Both the position numbers and the translations under genes were made by a program. 64,000 nucleotides of DNA from positions 5,332,001 through 5,396,000 of the forward strand of contig NZ_CP117430.1 of NCBI RefSeq assembly GCF_030687395.1, in the 5' to 3' direction. Of the stretch, positions 24,272-32,974 are shown piece after piece. The DNA is from Pseudomonas wuhanensis (GTDB lineage: Bacteria > Pseudomonadota > Gammaproteobacteria > Pseudomonadales > Pseudomonadaceae). Each line of letters starts with the position of its first letter. Position 1 is the first letter of the stretch. Below the pieces are notes generated by a model, which saw nothing but the letters and a program-made list of their open reading frames with translations, ran no database searches and had not been told where the DNA came from.

Positions 24272-26974
24272 ATGCCGCAGGTGGATCCCGAACTCTTCGA
24301 CCGCGGCCAGTTCCAGGCTGAACTGGCCCTGAAAGCAAGCCCTATTGCTGCTTTCAAGAAGGCGATCCGTCAGGCCCGCGAAGTGCTCGACGAGCGGTTT
24401 CGCAGTGGCCGGGATATTCGCCGGCTGATCGAGGATCGCGCCTGGTTTATCGACAATATCCTGCAACAGGCCTGGGAACAGTTTAACTGGAGCGAAGACG
24501 CCGATATCGCCCTCGTGGCGGTCGGTGGCTACGGTCGCGGCGAGCTGCACCCCTATTCCGACATCGATCTGCTGATTTTGCTGGACAGCGCCGATCACGA
24601 AATTTTTCGGGATTCCATCGAACGCTTTCTGACGTTGCTGTGGGACATCGGCCTGGAAGTCGGCCAGAGCGTTCGTTCGGTGGACGAATGCGCCGTCGAG
24701 GCCCGTGCCGACCTGACGGTCGTCACCAATCTGATGGAAAGCCGCACCATTTGCGGCCCCGAGCGGTTGCGCCAGCGCATGCTGGATGTCACCAGCACCG
24801 CGCACATGTGGCCGAGCAAGGAATTCTTCCTGGCCAAACGCGCCGAGCAAAAGGCCCGTCACCACAAATACAATGACACTGAATACAACCTGGAACCCAA
24901 CGTCAAAGGCTCGCCCGGTGGCCTTCGGGATATTCAGACGATTCTGTGGGTGGCCCGTCGTGAATACGGCACCCTGAACCTGCGGGCTCTGGCGGGCGAA
25001 GGTTTCCTGGTGGAGAGCGAAAACGCCCTGCTGGCCTCGTCCCAGGAGTTTCTGTGGAAGGTACGTTACGCCCTGCACATGCTCGCCGGCCGCTCCGAAG
25101 ACCGCCTGCTGTTCGATCACCAGCGCTCGATTGCGGGATTGCTGGGTTTCGCAGGCAATGACGCCAAGCAAGCCATCGAAAACTTCATGCAGCAGTACTA
25201 CCGGGTGGTCATGAGCATTGCCCAGCTCAGCGACCTGATCATCCAGCACTTCGAAGAAGTGATCCTGGCCCCCGAAGACGAAGCGCCACCACAACCGATC
25301 AACTCGCGGTTCCAGCTGCACGACGGCTACATCGAGGCGCGTAACGACAACGTGTTCCGCCGTACGCCATTCGCCATGCTCGAGATCTTTGTGCTGATGG
25401 CCCAGCAACCGGAGATCAAAGGCGTACGCGCCGATACCATCCGCCTGCTGCGGGAAAATCGTCATCTTATCGACGACGATTTTCGCAACGACATTCGTAA
25501 TACCAGCCTGTTCATCGAGCTGTTCAAGTGCAAGATCGGCATCCACCGCAATCTGCGGCGGATGAACCGTTACGGCATCCTTGGGCGCTATCTGCCAGAG
25601 TTCGGCTTCATTGTCGGGCAGATGCAGCATGACCTGTTTCATATCTATACGGTCGATGCCCATACCCTGAATCTGATCAAGCACTTGCGTAAGCTGCAGT
25701 ACACCCAGGTGTCGGAAAAATTCCCGTTGGCCAGCAAGCTCATGGCCAAACTGCCCAAACCCGAACTGATTTACCTGGCCGGCCTGTACCACGACATCGG
25801 CAAAGGCCGGCATGGCGATCATTCGGAAATCGGCGCCGTGGATGCCGAAGCCTTTTGCCAGCGCCACCAATTGCCGATCTGGGACAGCCGCCTGATCGTG
25901 TGGCTGGTGCAGAACCATCTGGTGATGTCGACCACGGCCCAGCGCAAGGACCTTTCCGACCCGCACGTGATCCACGATTTCGCGCAGACCGTCGGCGATG
26001 AAACCCGCCTCGATTATCTGTATGTGCTGACCGTTGCAGACATCAACGCAACCAACCCGACGCTGTGGAATTCCTGGCGCGCGAGCCTGTTGCGCCAGCT
26101 TTACACCGAGACCAAGCGCGCCTTGCGTCGCGGCCTGGAAAACCCGGTGGACCGCGAAGAGCAGATCCGCCAGACCCAGAGCGCGGCACTGGACATCCTG
26201 GTACGCGGCGGCAACGATCCGGACGATGTCGAGCAGCTCTGGGCGCAATTGGGTGATGACTATTTCCTGCGCCACACCGCTGGCGACGTGGCCTGGCACA
26301 CCGACGCGATCCTGCAGCAGCCGGCCGACGGCGGCCCGCTGGTACTGATCAAGGAAACCACCCAGCGCGAGTTCGAGGGCGGTACGCAGATCTTCATCTA
26401 TGCACCGGATCAACACGACTTCTTCGCCGTGACCGTGGCGGCGATGGACCAGCTCAATCTGAACATTCACGACGCCCGGGTCATCACTTCCAGCAGCCAG
26501 TTCACCCTCGACACCTATATCGTGCTCGACACCGATGGCGACTCGATCGGCGACAACCCGGCACGGGTCAAGCAGATCCGCGAAGGCCTGACCGAAGCCC
26601 TGCGCAATCCGGACAACTACCCGACCATCATCCAGCGTCGGGTACCGCGCCAGCTCAAGCATTTCGCGTTTGCGCCACAGGTGACGATCCACAACGACGC
26701 CCAGCGTCCGGTGACGGTGCTGGAGCTCAGTGCGCCCGACCGCCCTGGGCTGCTGGCACGGATCGGGACGATTTTCCTAGAGTTCGATCTGTCGCTGCAA
26801 AACGCCAAGATCGCCACCTTGGGCGAGCGCGTGGAAGACGTGTTCTTCATCACCGACGCGAACAATCAGCCGCTATCCGACCCGTTGCTGTGCAGCCGTT
26901 TGCAGGATGCAATCGTCGAACAGCTGAGCGTCAGCCAGGAACCCGATATCAAACTTTCGCGCATTAGTATCTGA
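24272..26974 (+). CDS. glnD: PII uridylyltransferase / uridylyl-removing enzyme
   Basis: GlnD senses glutamine and adds or removes UMP on the PII protein, setting nitrogen control. The 900-residue protein has an N-terminal nucleotidyltransferase domain ([20 protein letters not shown]), a linker domain, an HD domain with the [17 protein letters not shown] motif (His507, Asp508), and two C-terminal ACT domains ([20 protein letters not shown] and [19 protein letters not shown]) that bind glutamine. A good ribosome binding site (AGGAAAG) precedes the ATG. The map-glnD-dapC order is typical of Pseudomonas. Confidence 0.98.
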   Translation: MPQVDPELFDRGQFQAELALKASPIAAFKKAIRQAREVLDERFRSGRDIRRLIEDRAWFIDNILQQAWEQFNWSEDADIALVAVGGYGRGELHPYSDIDLLILLDSADHEIFRDSIERFLTLLWDIGLEVGQSVRSVDECAVEARADLTVVTNLMESRTICGPERLRQRMLDVTSTAHMWPSKEFFLAKRAEQKARHHKYNDTEYNLEPNVKGSPGGLRDIQTILWVARREYGTLNLRALAGEGFLVESENALLASSQEFLWKVRYALHMLAGRSEDRLLFDHQRSIAGLLGFAGNDAKQAIENFMQQYYRVVMSIAQLSDLIIQHFEEVILAPEDEAPPQPINSRFQLHDGYIEARNDNVFRRTPFAMLEIFVLMAQQPEIKGVRADTIRLLRENRHLIDDDFRNDIRNTSLFIELFKCKIGIHRNLRRMNRYGILGRYLPEFGFIVGQMQHDLFHIYTVDAHTLNLIKHLRKLQYTQVSEKFPLASKLMAKLPKPELIYLAGLYHDIGKGRHGDHSEIGAVDAEAFCQRHQLPIWDSRLIVWLVQNHLVMSTTAQRKDLSDPHVIHDFAQTVGDETRLDYLYVLTVADINATNPTLWNSWRASLLRQLYTETKRALRRGLENPVDREEQIRQTQSAALDILVRGGNDPDDVEQLWAQLGDDYFLRHTAGDVAWHTDAILQQPADGGPLVLIKETTQREFEGGTQIFIYAPDQHDFFAVTVAAMDQLNLNIHDARVITSSSQFTLDTYIVLDTDGDSIGDNPARVKQIREGLTEALRNPDNYPTIIQRRVPRQLKHFAFAPQVTIHNDAQRPVTVLELSAPDRPGLLARIGTIFLEFDLSLQNAKIATLGERVEDVFFITDANNQPLSDPLLCSRLQDAIVEQLSVSQEPDIKLSRISI

Positions 26975-26992
26975 ATTTACAAACTTCCCCCT

Positions 26993-27094
26993 GTGGGAGC
27001 GAGCCTATGTGGGAGCTGGCTTGCCTGCGATAGCATCACCTCGGTGCATCTGACGCACCGAGGCGCCTGAATCGCGGGCAAGCCCGGCTCCCAC
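26993..27094. repeat. REP cluster between glnD and dapC
   Basis: REP cores GTGGGAGC (26993) and GTGGGAGCTGGCTTGCCTGC (27009) face an inverted copy GCGGGCAAGCCCGGCTCCCAC ending at 27094. A perfect internal hairpin, CCTCGGTGC/GCACCGAGG, sits in the middle. This is longer and more divergent than the 88-bp doublets elsewhere. It lies 33 nt before dapC and may also stop or slow transcription leaving glnD. Confidence 0.85.
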
Positions 27095-27127
27095 ACAAAG
27101 CCCGCCTCCACATTAAAAGAGGCCCCC

Positions 27128-28327
27128 ATGAACAACGCTCTGAACCAGTTGCAGCCCTACCCGTTCGAAAAGCTCCGCGCCCTGCTCGGCAGCGTCACGC
27201 CAAACCCGGACAAACGCGCCATTGCGCTGTCCATCGGCGAGCCGAAACACCGTTCGCCGAGCTTCGTCGCCGAAGCGCTGGCGAGCAATCTGGATCAGAT
27301 GGCCGTATATCCGACCACGCTCGGCATTCCGGCCCTGCGTGAAGCCATTGCCGCCTGGTGCGAACGTCGCTTCAGCGTCCCGAACGACTGGCTCGACCCG
27401 GCGCGCAACGTACTGCCGGTCAACGGCACCCGTGAAGCGCTGTTCGCCTTCACCCAGACCGTGGTCAACCGTGGCGACGATGCCTTGGTAGTCAGCCCGA
27501 ACCCGTTCTATCAGATCTATGAAGGCGCCGCGTTCCTGGCCGGGGCCAAGCCGCATTACCTGCCATGCCTGGATGAAAACGGCTTCAACCCGGATTTCGA
27601 CGCCGTTTCGCCAGACATCTGGAAGCGCTGCCAAATCCTGTTCCTGTGCTCGCCGGGCAATCCGACCGGCGCGTTGATTCCGGTCGACACCCTGAAGAAG
27701 CTGATCGCCCTGGCCGACGAATACGACTTCGTGATCGCCGCCGACGAATGCTATAGCGAACTGTACTTCGACGAACAAACCCCACCGCCGGGCCTGCTCA
27801 GCGCCTGCGTGGAACTGGGCCGCAAGGACTTCAAGCGTTGCGTGGTGTTCCACAGCCTGTCCAAGCGCTCCAACCTGCCGGGCCTGCGTTCGGGCTTTGT
27901 GGCCGGTGATGCCGACATCCTCAAGGGCTTCCTGCTCTATCGCACCTACCACGGCTGCGCGATGCCGGTTCAGACCCAACTGGCCAGCGTTGCTGCATGG
28001 AATGATGAAGTGCATGTGCGCGCCAACCGCGCGCTGTACCGCGAGAAATACGATGCGGTGCTGGAGATTCTCAGCCCGGTGATGGATGTGCAGCGCCCGG
28101 ATGGCGGTTTCTATCTGTGGCCGAACGTGCAAGGCGACGACGCGGCATTCTGCCGGGATCTGTTTGCCGAGGAACACGTGACCGTGGTGCCGGGCTCTTA
28201 CCTGTCCCGTGAAGCGGATGGCGTCAACCCGGGCGCCGGGCGTGTACGGATGGCGCTGGTTGCACCGCTGGCGGAGTGCGTGGAAGCCGCCGAACGAATT
28301 CGTAACTTCGTACAGCGCCGCAAATAA
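27128..28327 (+). CDS. dapC: N-succinyl-L,L-diaminopimelate aminotransferase
   Basis: DapC moves an amino group from glutamate to N-succinyl-2-amino-6-ketopimelate in lysine and meso-DAP synthesis. The 399-residue protein is a PLP fold-type I aminotransferase: LSIGEPKHRSP at the N-terminus, FLCSPGNPTGALI, AADECYSELYF, and the PLP lysine in VVFHSLSKRSNLPGLRSGF. The assignment to DapC rather than another aspartate-aminotransferase-like enzyme rests on close match to the Pseudomonas protein and on dapD lying nearby. Confidence 0.93.
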   Translation: MNNALNQLQPYPFEKLRALLGSVTPNPDKRAIALSIGEPKHRSPSFVAEALASNLDQMAVYPTTLGIPALREAIAAWCERRFSVPNDWLDPARNVLPVNGTREALFAFTQTVVNRGDDALVVSPNPFYQIYEGAAFLAGAKPHYLPCLDENGFNPDFDAVSPDIWKRCQILFLCSPGNPTGALIPVDTLKKLIALADEYDFVIAADECYSELYFDEQTPPPGLLSACVELGRKDFKRCVVFHSLSKRSNLPGLRSGFVAGDADILKGFLLYRTYHGCAMPVQTQLASVAAWNDEVHVRANRALYREKYDAVLEILSPVMDVQRPDGGFYLWPNVQGDDAAFCRDLFAEEHVTVVPGSYLSREADGVNPGAGRVRMALVAPLAECVEAAERIRNFVQRRK

Positions 28328-28348
28328 CCTCGCGCCGGCATAAACTCC

Positions 28349-28370
28349 AGGCGCTGCGCCCGCAGCGCCT
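28349..28370 (+). terminator. Hairpin after dapC
   Basis: AGGCGCTGC/GCAGCGCCT is a perfect 9-bp stem with a 4-nt loop 21 nt past the dapC stop. It is followed by TTCAAAC rather than a T-run, so it is a weak terminator at best and may instead protect the 3' end. Confidence 0.45.
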
Positions 28371-28425
28371 TCAAACACAAATGCCGCTCCGGCAAATCCC
28401 CGAACGTTTGTGCTTAGGCCGGCCA

Positions 28426-28453
28426 TTGAAGTGCCACATTCGCCGCTTAGAAT
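28426..28453 (+). promoter_or_regulatory. Sigma-70-like promoter before the ArsC-like gene
   Basis: TTGAAG and TAGAAT are separated by 16 nt, a good match to the sigma-70 consensus. The start of transcription would lie near 28460, giving a leader of about 140 nt before the TTG start codon. This 271-nt gap has no other recognisable gene. Confidence 0.5.
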
Positions 28454-28598
28454 GCAGGCCGACTGCTGCACCTAGGCTGCATGGAACAGCCCATGGCCAA
28501 GTCAAAAAGACAAACCCGACCACAGCCGACGCGAAACCGTCCGGTCATGGCATAATCCGTCACCTTTTATTTTCAGTACCAGCAAAGGGGGCAATTCC

Positions 28599-28961
28599 TT
28601 GACCGTTTCAAGCAAAACGTTGCACCTTTTCGGCATCAAAGCCTGCGACACCATGAAAAAGGCGCGCACCTGGCTCGATGAACACGCTGTCAGCTATGAC
28701 TTCCATGATTACAAAACGGTCGGAATCGACCGTGAACACCTGAGCCGATGGTGCGATGAGCACGGCTGGCAAGTGGTGTTGAACCGTGCAGGTACGACCT
28801 TTCGCAAGCTCGACGACGAACGCAAAGCCGATCTCGACCAGCCGAAAGCCATCGAACTGATGCTCGCACAACCCTCGATGATCAAGCGCCCGGTGCTCGA
28901 TCTCGGTGACCGAACCCTGATTGGCTTCAAGCCAGATATCTACGCGGCCGCACTCAAGTAA
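28599..28961 (+). CDS. ArsC/Spx-family putative reductase (YffB-like)
   Basis: This 120-residue thioredoxin-fold protein belongs to the ArsC/Spx/YffB family. It has LFGIKACDTMKKARTWLDEH with one conserved Cys near the N-terminus, the NRAGTTFRKLDDE segment, and the C-terminal SMIKRPVLDLGDRTLIGF. Its physiological substrate is not known. It lacks the second Cys partners of true arsenate reductase, so an arsenate role is not supported. The start is a TTG at 28599, chosen because AGGGGG lies 8 nt upstream and no ATG is available before the conserved fold. It lies directly before dapD. Confidence 0.88.
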   Translation: MTVSSKTLHLFGIKACDTMKKARTWLDEHAVSYDFHDYKTVGIDREHLSRWCDEHGWQVVLNRAGTTFRKLDDERKADLDQPKAIELMLAQPSMIKRPVLDLGDRTLIGFKPDIYAAALK

Positions 28962-28994
28962 GGCAGCCCGTTCCATTTTGTTAGAGGTATCAAC

Positions 28995-30029
28995 ATGTCC
29001 ACTACCCTGTTCAGCCTGGCCTTTGGTGTCGGCACTCAAAACCGTCAAGGCGCATGGCTGGAAGTGTTTTACGCGCAGCCACTGCTCAACCCGTCGGCCG
29101 AACTGGTCGCTGCCATCGCGCCTGTTCTGGGCTACACCGAAGGCAATCAGGCCATCGCCTTCAGCACCGCTCAGGCGTCCCAACTGGCTGAAGCGCTGAA
29201 AGGCGTCGATGCTGCCCAGGCTGCGCTGCTGACCCGTCTGGCCGAGAGTCACAAGCCGCTGGTCGCGACTATTTTGGCCGAAGACGCGCAACTGAGCTCC
29301 ACGCCTGAGGCTTACCTCAAGTTGCATTTACTGTCCCATCGTCTGGTCAAGCCGCATGGCCTGAACCTGGCCGGGATCTTCCCGTTGCTGCCGAACGTGG
29401 CCTGGACCAGCCAGGGCGCGATCGACCTGGCCGAACTGGCCGAGCATCAACTGGAAGCCCGTCTGCGCGGCGAGCTGCTGGAAGTGTTCTCGGTGGACAA
29501 GTTCCCGAAGATGACCGACTACGTGGTACCGGCCGGCGTGCGTATCGCTGACGCGGCGCGTATCCGTCTGGGCGCTTACGTGGGCGAAGGTACCACCGTG
29601 ATGCACGAAGGTTTCGTCAACTTCAACGCCGGCACTGAAGGCCCGGGCATGATCGAAGGTCGTGTGTCGGCGGGCGTGTTCGTCGGCAAGGGTTCGGACC
29701 TGGGCGGCGGTTGCTCGACCATGGGCACCCTGTCGGGTGGCGGCAACATCGTGATCAAGGTCGGTGAAGGCTGCCTGATCGGCGCCAACGCCGGTATCGG
29801 TATCCCGTTGGGCGACCGCAACACCGTTGAATCGGGCCTGTACGTGACGGCCGGCACCAAGGTGGCGCTGCTGGACGAGCACAACAAACTGGTCAAAGTC
29901 GTTAAAGCCCGTGAACTGGCTGGTCAACCTGACCTGCTGTTCCGTCGCAATTCGGAGACCGGTGCCGTGGAGTGCAAAACTCACAAATCGGCCATCGAAC
30001 TGAACGAAGCGCTGCACGCTCACAACTAA
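28995..30029 (+). CDS. dapD: 2,3,4,5-tetrahydropyridine-2,6-dicarboxylate N-succinyltransferase
   Basis: DapD adds succinyl from succinyl-CoA to tetrahydrodipicolinate, two steps before DapE in lysine/DAP synthesis. At 344 residues it is the longer Pseudomonas-type enzyme, with an extra N-terminal domain compared with E. coli (about 274). The left-handed beta-helix is visible (RIGAYVGEGTTVMHEG, GRVSAGVFVGKGSDLGGG, CLIGANAGIGIPLGDR). It follows the ArsC-like gene by 33 nt and is probably co-transcribed with it. Confidence 0.97.
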   Translation: MSTTLFSLAFGVGTQNRQGAWLEVFYAQPLLNPSAELVAAIAPVLGYTEGNQAIAFSTAQASQLAEALKGVDAAQAALLTRLAESHKPLVATILAEDAQLSSTPEAYLKLHLLSHRLVKPHGLNLAGIFPLLPNVAWTSQGAIDLAELAEHQLEARLRGELLEVFSVDKFPKMTDYVVPAGVRIADAARIRLGAYVGEGTTVMHEGFVNFNAGTEGPGMIEGRVSAGVFVGKGSDLGGGCSTMGTLSGGGNIVIKVGEGCLIGANAGIGIPLGDRNTVESGLYVTAGTKVALLDEHNKLVKVVKARELAGQPDLLFRRNSETGAVECKTHKSAIELNEALHAHN

Positions 30030-30047
30030 GCAGCCACACGATTACCT

Positions 30048-30118
30048 GTGGGAGTGGGCTTGCTCACGAAGCTTTTCGGCGATCTCAAGAACGCCTTCGC
30101 GAGCAAGCCCGCTCCCAC
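30048..30118. repeat. REP doublet, 71 bp, between dapD and csdA
   Basis: GTGGGAGTGGGCTTGCTCACG faces CGCGAGCAAGCCCGCTCCCAC. The inner part is shorter than in the 88-bp doublets and the left arm has drifted. It ends only 19 nt before the csdA start codon, so it would be transcribed as a hairpin at the very 5' side of csdA in read-through RNA. Confidence 0.9.
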
Positions 30119-30137
30119 AGGGTCAGGCGTATGACAC

Positions 30138-31343
30138 ATGATGATTCCCTCTCCCTGGCGCGCCGACTTCCCAGCCATCGCCGCATTGCAACGGCAAGAC
30201 CAGACTTATCTGGACAACGCCGCCACCACACAAAAACCTCAAGCCCTGCTGGATGCCCTGGCGCATTACTACGCCAACGGCGCGGCCAACGTGCATCGGG
30301 CGCAACACTTGCCCGGCGCCCATGCCACCCAAGCGTTCGAGGACAGCCGCAGAAAAGTTGCGCATTGGCTCAATGCCGGCGATTGCGGACAGATCATCTT
30401 TACCCACGGCGCGACGTCCGCGCTGAACCTCCTGGCCTATGGCCTGGAACACGTATTCAATCCGGGCGATGAAATTGTCATCAGCGCTCTGGAACATCAC
30501 GCCAACCTGTTGCCGTGGCAGCAACTGGCCCACCGTCGCGACTTGAAACTGGTCATTCTGCCGCTCAATGCCGACGGTTTGATTGACCTTGAGGCCGCCG
30601 CTCGCCTGATCGGCCCGCGTACCCGCCTAATGGCGGTCAGCCAGCTGTCCAACGTGCTCGGCGCCTGGCAGCCGTTGCCCGCGTTACTGGCGATGGCCAA
30701 GGCGCACAACGCGCTGACCGTGGTCGACGGCGCTCAAGGCGTGGTGCATGGCCGGCATGACGTGCAGGCGCTGGGCTGCGACTTCTATGTGTTTTCCAGC
30801 CACAAGCTCTACGGCCCGGATGGCCTGGGTGCGCTGTTCGGTCGTCATGAAGCGCTCGAGCAACTGCGCCCGTGGCAGTTCGGTGGCGAAATGGTGCTGG
30901 ATGCCAACTACCACGACGCACGCTTTCGTCCTGCGCCACTGGGGTTCGAGGCGGGTACGCCGCCGATTTCCAGCGTGATTGGCCTGGGAGCAACCCTGGA
31001 CTATCTGGCCGCGCTGGATCAGGACGCCGTGTCCGCCCACGAAGCGGCGCTGCACGACTATTTGCTCAAAGGCCTTGAATCGCGCAACGGCATTCGTCTG
31101 CTGGGTAAGCCACAATTGGCACTGGCCAGTTTTGTCGTCGAGGGTGTGCATAACTCTGATCTGGCGCATTTACTGACCGAACAGGGAATCGCCGTACGCG
31201 CCGGTCATCATTGCGCCATGCCGTTGCTCAAAAGCTTTGAACTGGCCGGGGCGATTCGGGTGTCGTTGGCGTTGTACAACGATTCGGAAGACCTAGAGCG
31301 CTTTTTTGAAGCGCTGGATCAGGCCCTGGAGTTGCTGCGATGA
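30138..31343 (+). CDS. csdA: Class V cysteine desulfurase CsdA
   Basis: CsdA takes sulfur from cysteine onto its own Cys and passes it to CsdE. The 401-residue PLP enzyme of the SufS/CsdA type shows YLDNAATTQKP, GATSALNLLAYG, the PLP lysine Lys223 in SSHKLYGPDG, and the persulfide Cys359 in RAGHHCAMPLL. The downstream csdE overlaps it by 4 nt, and tcdA lies convergently beside it, matching the E. coli csdA-csdE-csdL locus. Two tandem ATGs at the start (30138, 30141) are both possible. Confidence 0.95.
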   Translation: MMIPSPWRADFPAIAALQRQDQTYLDNAATTQKPQALLDALAHYYANGAANVHRAQHLPGAHATQAFEDSRRKVAHWLNAGDCGQIIFTHGATSALNLLAYGLEHVFNPGDEIVISALEHHANLLPWQQLAHRRDLKLVILPLNADGLIDLEAAARLIGPRTRLMAVSQLSNVLGAWQPLPALLAMAKAHNALTVVDGAQGVVHGRHDVQALGCDFYVFSSHKLYGPDGLGALFGRHEALEQLRPWQFGGEMVLDANYHDARFRPAPLGFEAGTPPISSVIGLGATLDYLAALDQDAVSAHEAALHDYLLKGLESRNGIRLLGKPQLALASFVVEGVHNSDLAHLLTEQGIAVRAGHHCAMPLLKSFELAGAIRVSLALYNDSEDLERFFEALDQALELLR

Positions 31344-31744
31344 CCTTGCCCGCCGATGCCGTCATGGCGCTGGACACTTTTCAGAAGACTGCGAGCTGGG
31401 AGCAGCGGGCGCGGTTGCTGATGCAATGGGGCGACCGCCTGCCTGCGTTGAGCGATGTGGATAAAGTCGAAGCCAACCGCGTGCATGGCTGTGAAAGCCA
31501 GGTCTGGCTGGTCGGTGCGCTGCAGGACGGTCATTGGCAGTTCAGCGCCAGCAGCGATGCGCGCTTGATTCGCGGGCTGGTGGCGCTGCTGCTGGCACGG
31601 GTCAATGGGTTGTCGGCAGCTGAACTGCAGCAGGTGGATTTGCCGGATTGGTTTAATCAGCTAGGCCTGTCGCGGCAGTTGTCGTCGTCACGCAGTAATG
31701 GCCTCAATGCCGTGCTCCAGCGGATGAATGAGTTGGCTCAGTAA
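31340..31744 (+). CDS. csdE: Sulfur acceptor CsdE (SufE-like)
   Basis: CsdE accepts persulfide sulfur from CsdA and hands it on. The 134-residue SufE-fold protein has its acceptor Cys51 in NRVHGCESQVWL. The ATGA overlap with csdA indicates coupled translation and an equimolar pair. It is followed by an inward-facing REP pair and the convergent tcdA. The csd rather than suf assignment follows from the gene pair and the tcdA neighbour, with no suf genes around. Confidence 0.93.
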   Translation: MTLPADAVMALDTFQKTASWEQRARLLMQWGDRLPALSDVDKVEANRVHGCESQVWLVGALQDGHWQFSASSDARLIRGLVALLLARVNGLSAAELQQVDLPDWFNQLGLSRQLSSSRSNGLNAVLQRMNELAQ

Positions 31745-31763
31745 AAGGGCTGCTTCGCAGCCT

Positions 31764-31854
31764 ATCGCGGGCAAGCCCGCTCCCACAGGGATTTGCGGTG
31801 AACCCAAATTTAACATCCAACCCGGATTAATGTGGGAGCGGGCTTGCCCGCGAT
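31764..31854. repeat. REP pair in reversed orientation between csdE and tcdA
   Basis: Here the order is GCGGGCAAGCCCGCTCCCAC first and GTGGGAGCGGGCTTGCCCGC second, the opposite of the usual doublets, with 91 bp overall. It lies between two convergent genes and is flanked on the left by a small hairpin (GGGCTGC-TTC-GCAGCCT). It probably acts as a two-way transcript end. Confidence 0.9.
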
Positions 31855-31874
31855 GGGGCCATAAGCAACAACAA

Positions 31875-32687
31875 TCAATCCTGAGGCTTGACCCGATCCG
31901 CCGGGCGCCGCACTCCAGCCACAATCTTATCCACAGCCTTGGTCGCCGCGACCATGCCGAATGTCGCCGTCACCATCATCACCGCGCCAAAGCCCCCGGC
32001 GCAGTCAAGCTTCACGCCATCACCGACAAAACTCTTCTGCAAGCAAATGCTGCCATCCGGTTTCGGGTAGCGCAGTTGCTCGGTGGAAAACACGCACGGG
32101 ACGCTGTAGTGGCGGGTCACGGTGCGGGAGAAGCCGTAGTCGCGGCGCAACGTGGAGCGCACTTTCGACGCCAACGGATCATTGAACGTGCGGTTCAGGT
32201 CGCAGACCTGGATCAGTGTCGGGTCGATCTGCCCGCCCGCGCCGCCGGTGGTGATGATCTGGATCTTGCGACGCTTGCACCAGGCGATCAGCGCCGCTTT
32301 GGCGTTGACGCTGTCGATGCAGTCGATCACGCAGTCGATGTTCGGCGTGATGTACTCGGCCATGGTTTCACGGGTGACGAAGTCCGCCACCGCATGCACC
32401 GTGCAGTCCGGATTGATCCCGCGCAGGCGCTCGGCCATCACCTCGACCTTGGGCGTGCCGACGGTGCTGTCCAGCGCATGCAGTTGACGGTTGACGTTGC
32501 TGACGCAGACGTCGTCCAGGTCGAACAGCGAAATCTCGCCCACGCCACACCGGGCGACAGCTTCCGCCGCCCAGGAGCCAACGCCACCGACGCCGACGAT
32601 CGCCACATGGGCCGCGCGCAAACGCTCCAGGCCTTCGATGCCATACAAGCGGGCGATGCCAGCAAACCGCGGATCTTCTGTACTCAT
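31875..32687 (-). CDS. tcdA: tRNA threonylcarbamoyladenosine dehydratase TcdA (CsdL)
   Basis: TcdA uses ATP to cyclise t6A37 of tRNA to ct6A and, in E. coli, depends on CsdA and CsdE. The 270-residue E1-like protein has the nucleotide-binding loop IVGVGGVGSWAAEA (residues 30-43), the FDLDDVCVSNVNRQ motif, and the DCIDSVNAK segment. The ATG at 32687 is preferred to the one two codons upstream because GGGG lies 8 nt before it. It is convergent with csdA-csdE and divergent from the glucan synthase gene. Confidence 0.94.
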   Translation of the reverse strand: MSTEDPRFAGIARLYGIEGLERLRAAHVAIVGVGGVGSWAAEAVARCGVGEISLFDLDDVCVSNVNRQLHALDSTVGTPKVEVMAERLRGINPDCTVHAVADFVTRETMAEYITPNIDCVIDCIDSVNAKAALIAWCKRRKIQIITTGGAGGQIDPTLIQVCDLNRTFNDPLASKVRSTLRRDYGFSRTVTRHYSVPCVFSTEQLRYPKPDGSICLQKSFVGDGVKLDCAGGFGAVMMVTATFGMVAATKAVDKIVAGVRRPADRVKPQD

Positions 32688-32974
32688 GACCATTACCCCA
32701 AAAACCGGCGCGCATTATAGGGCCGTCGGCGGTCAAGAGCACCTTTGGGCTATGGACGGCAGTCTTGACGGCTTCAATTGACTACAAATTTATTGGAATT
32801 GGGCTATACCGCCCCGGTCAAAGAACTTAAGTCGACTTGGATTGCCCAACGTCCGGCATTTCCCTGTCCGCTGTACGGTCAGTGAACGCCCAGTGTAGGA
32901 TGCGCGCCCCCGCCCCTTGGCAGCCGGCCGCCGACCGTTCCTTCGTTCAGCAGCTCCTGGAACCTGAAATAGCT
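32688..32974. other. Divergent spacer between tcdA and the glucan synthase gene
   Basis: This 287-nt spacer should hold the promoters of both divergent genes. The stretch at 32777-32815 is AT-rich compared with its surroundings (TTGACTACAAATTTATTGG...), but I could not place a well-spaced -35/-10 pair. No small coding sequence or repeat is seen. Confidence 0.35.

Noticed and set aside
23702..26692. Long open frame of 996 codons on the minus strand opposite map and glnD
   Set aside because: It is an antisense shadow caused by GC-rich codons with few stops in that frame. map and glnD on the plus strand have all motifs and ribosome binding sites; the shadow has none.
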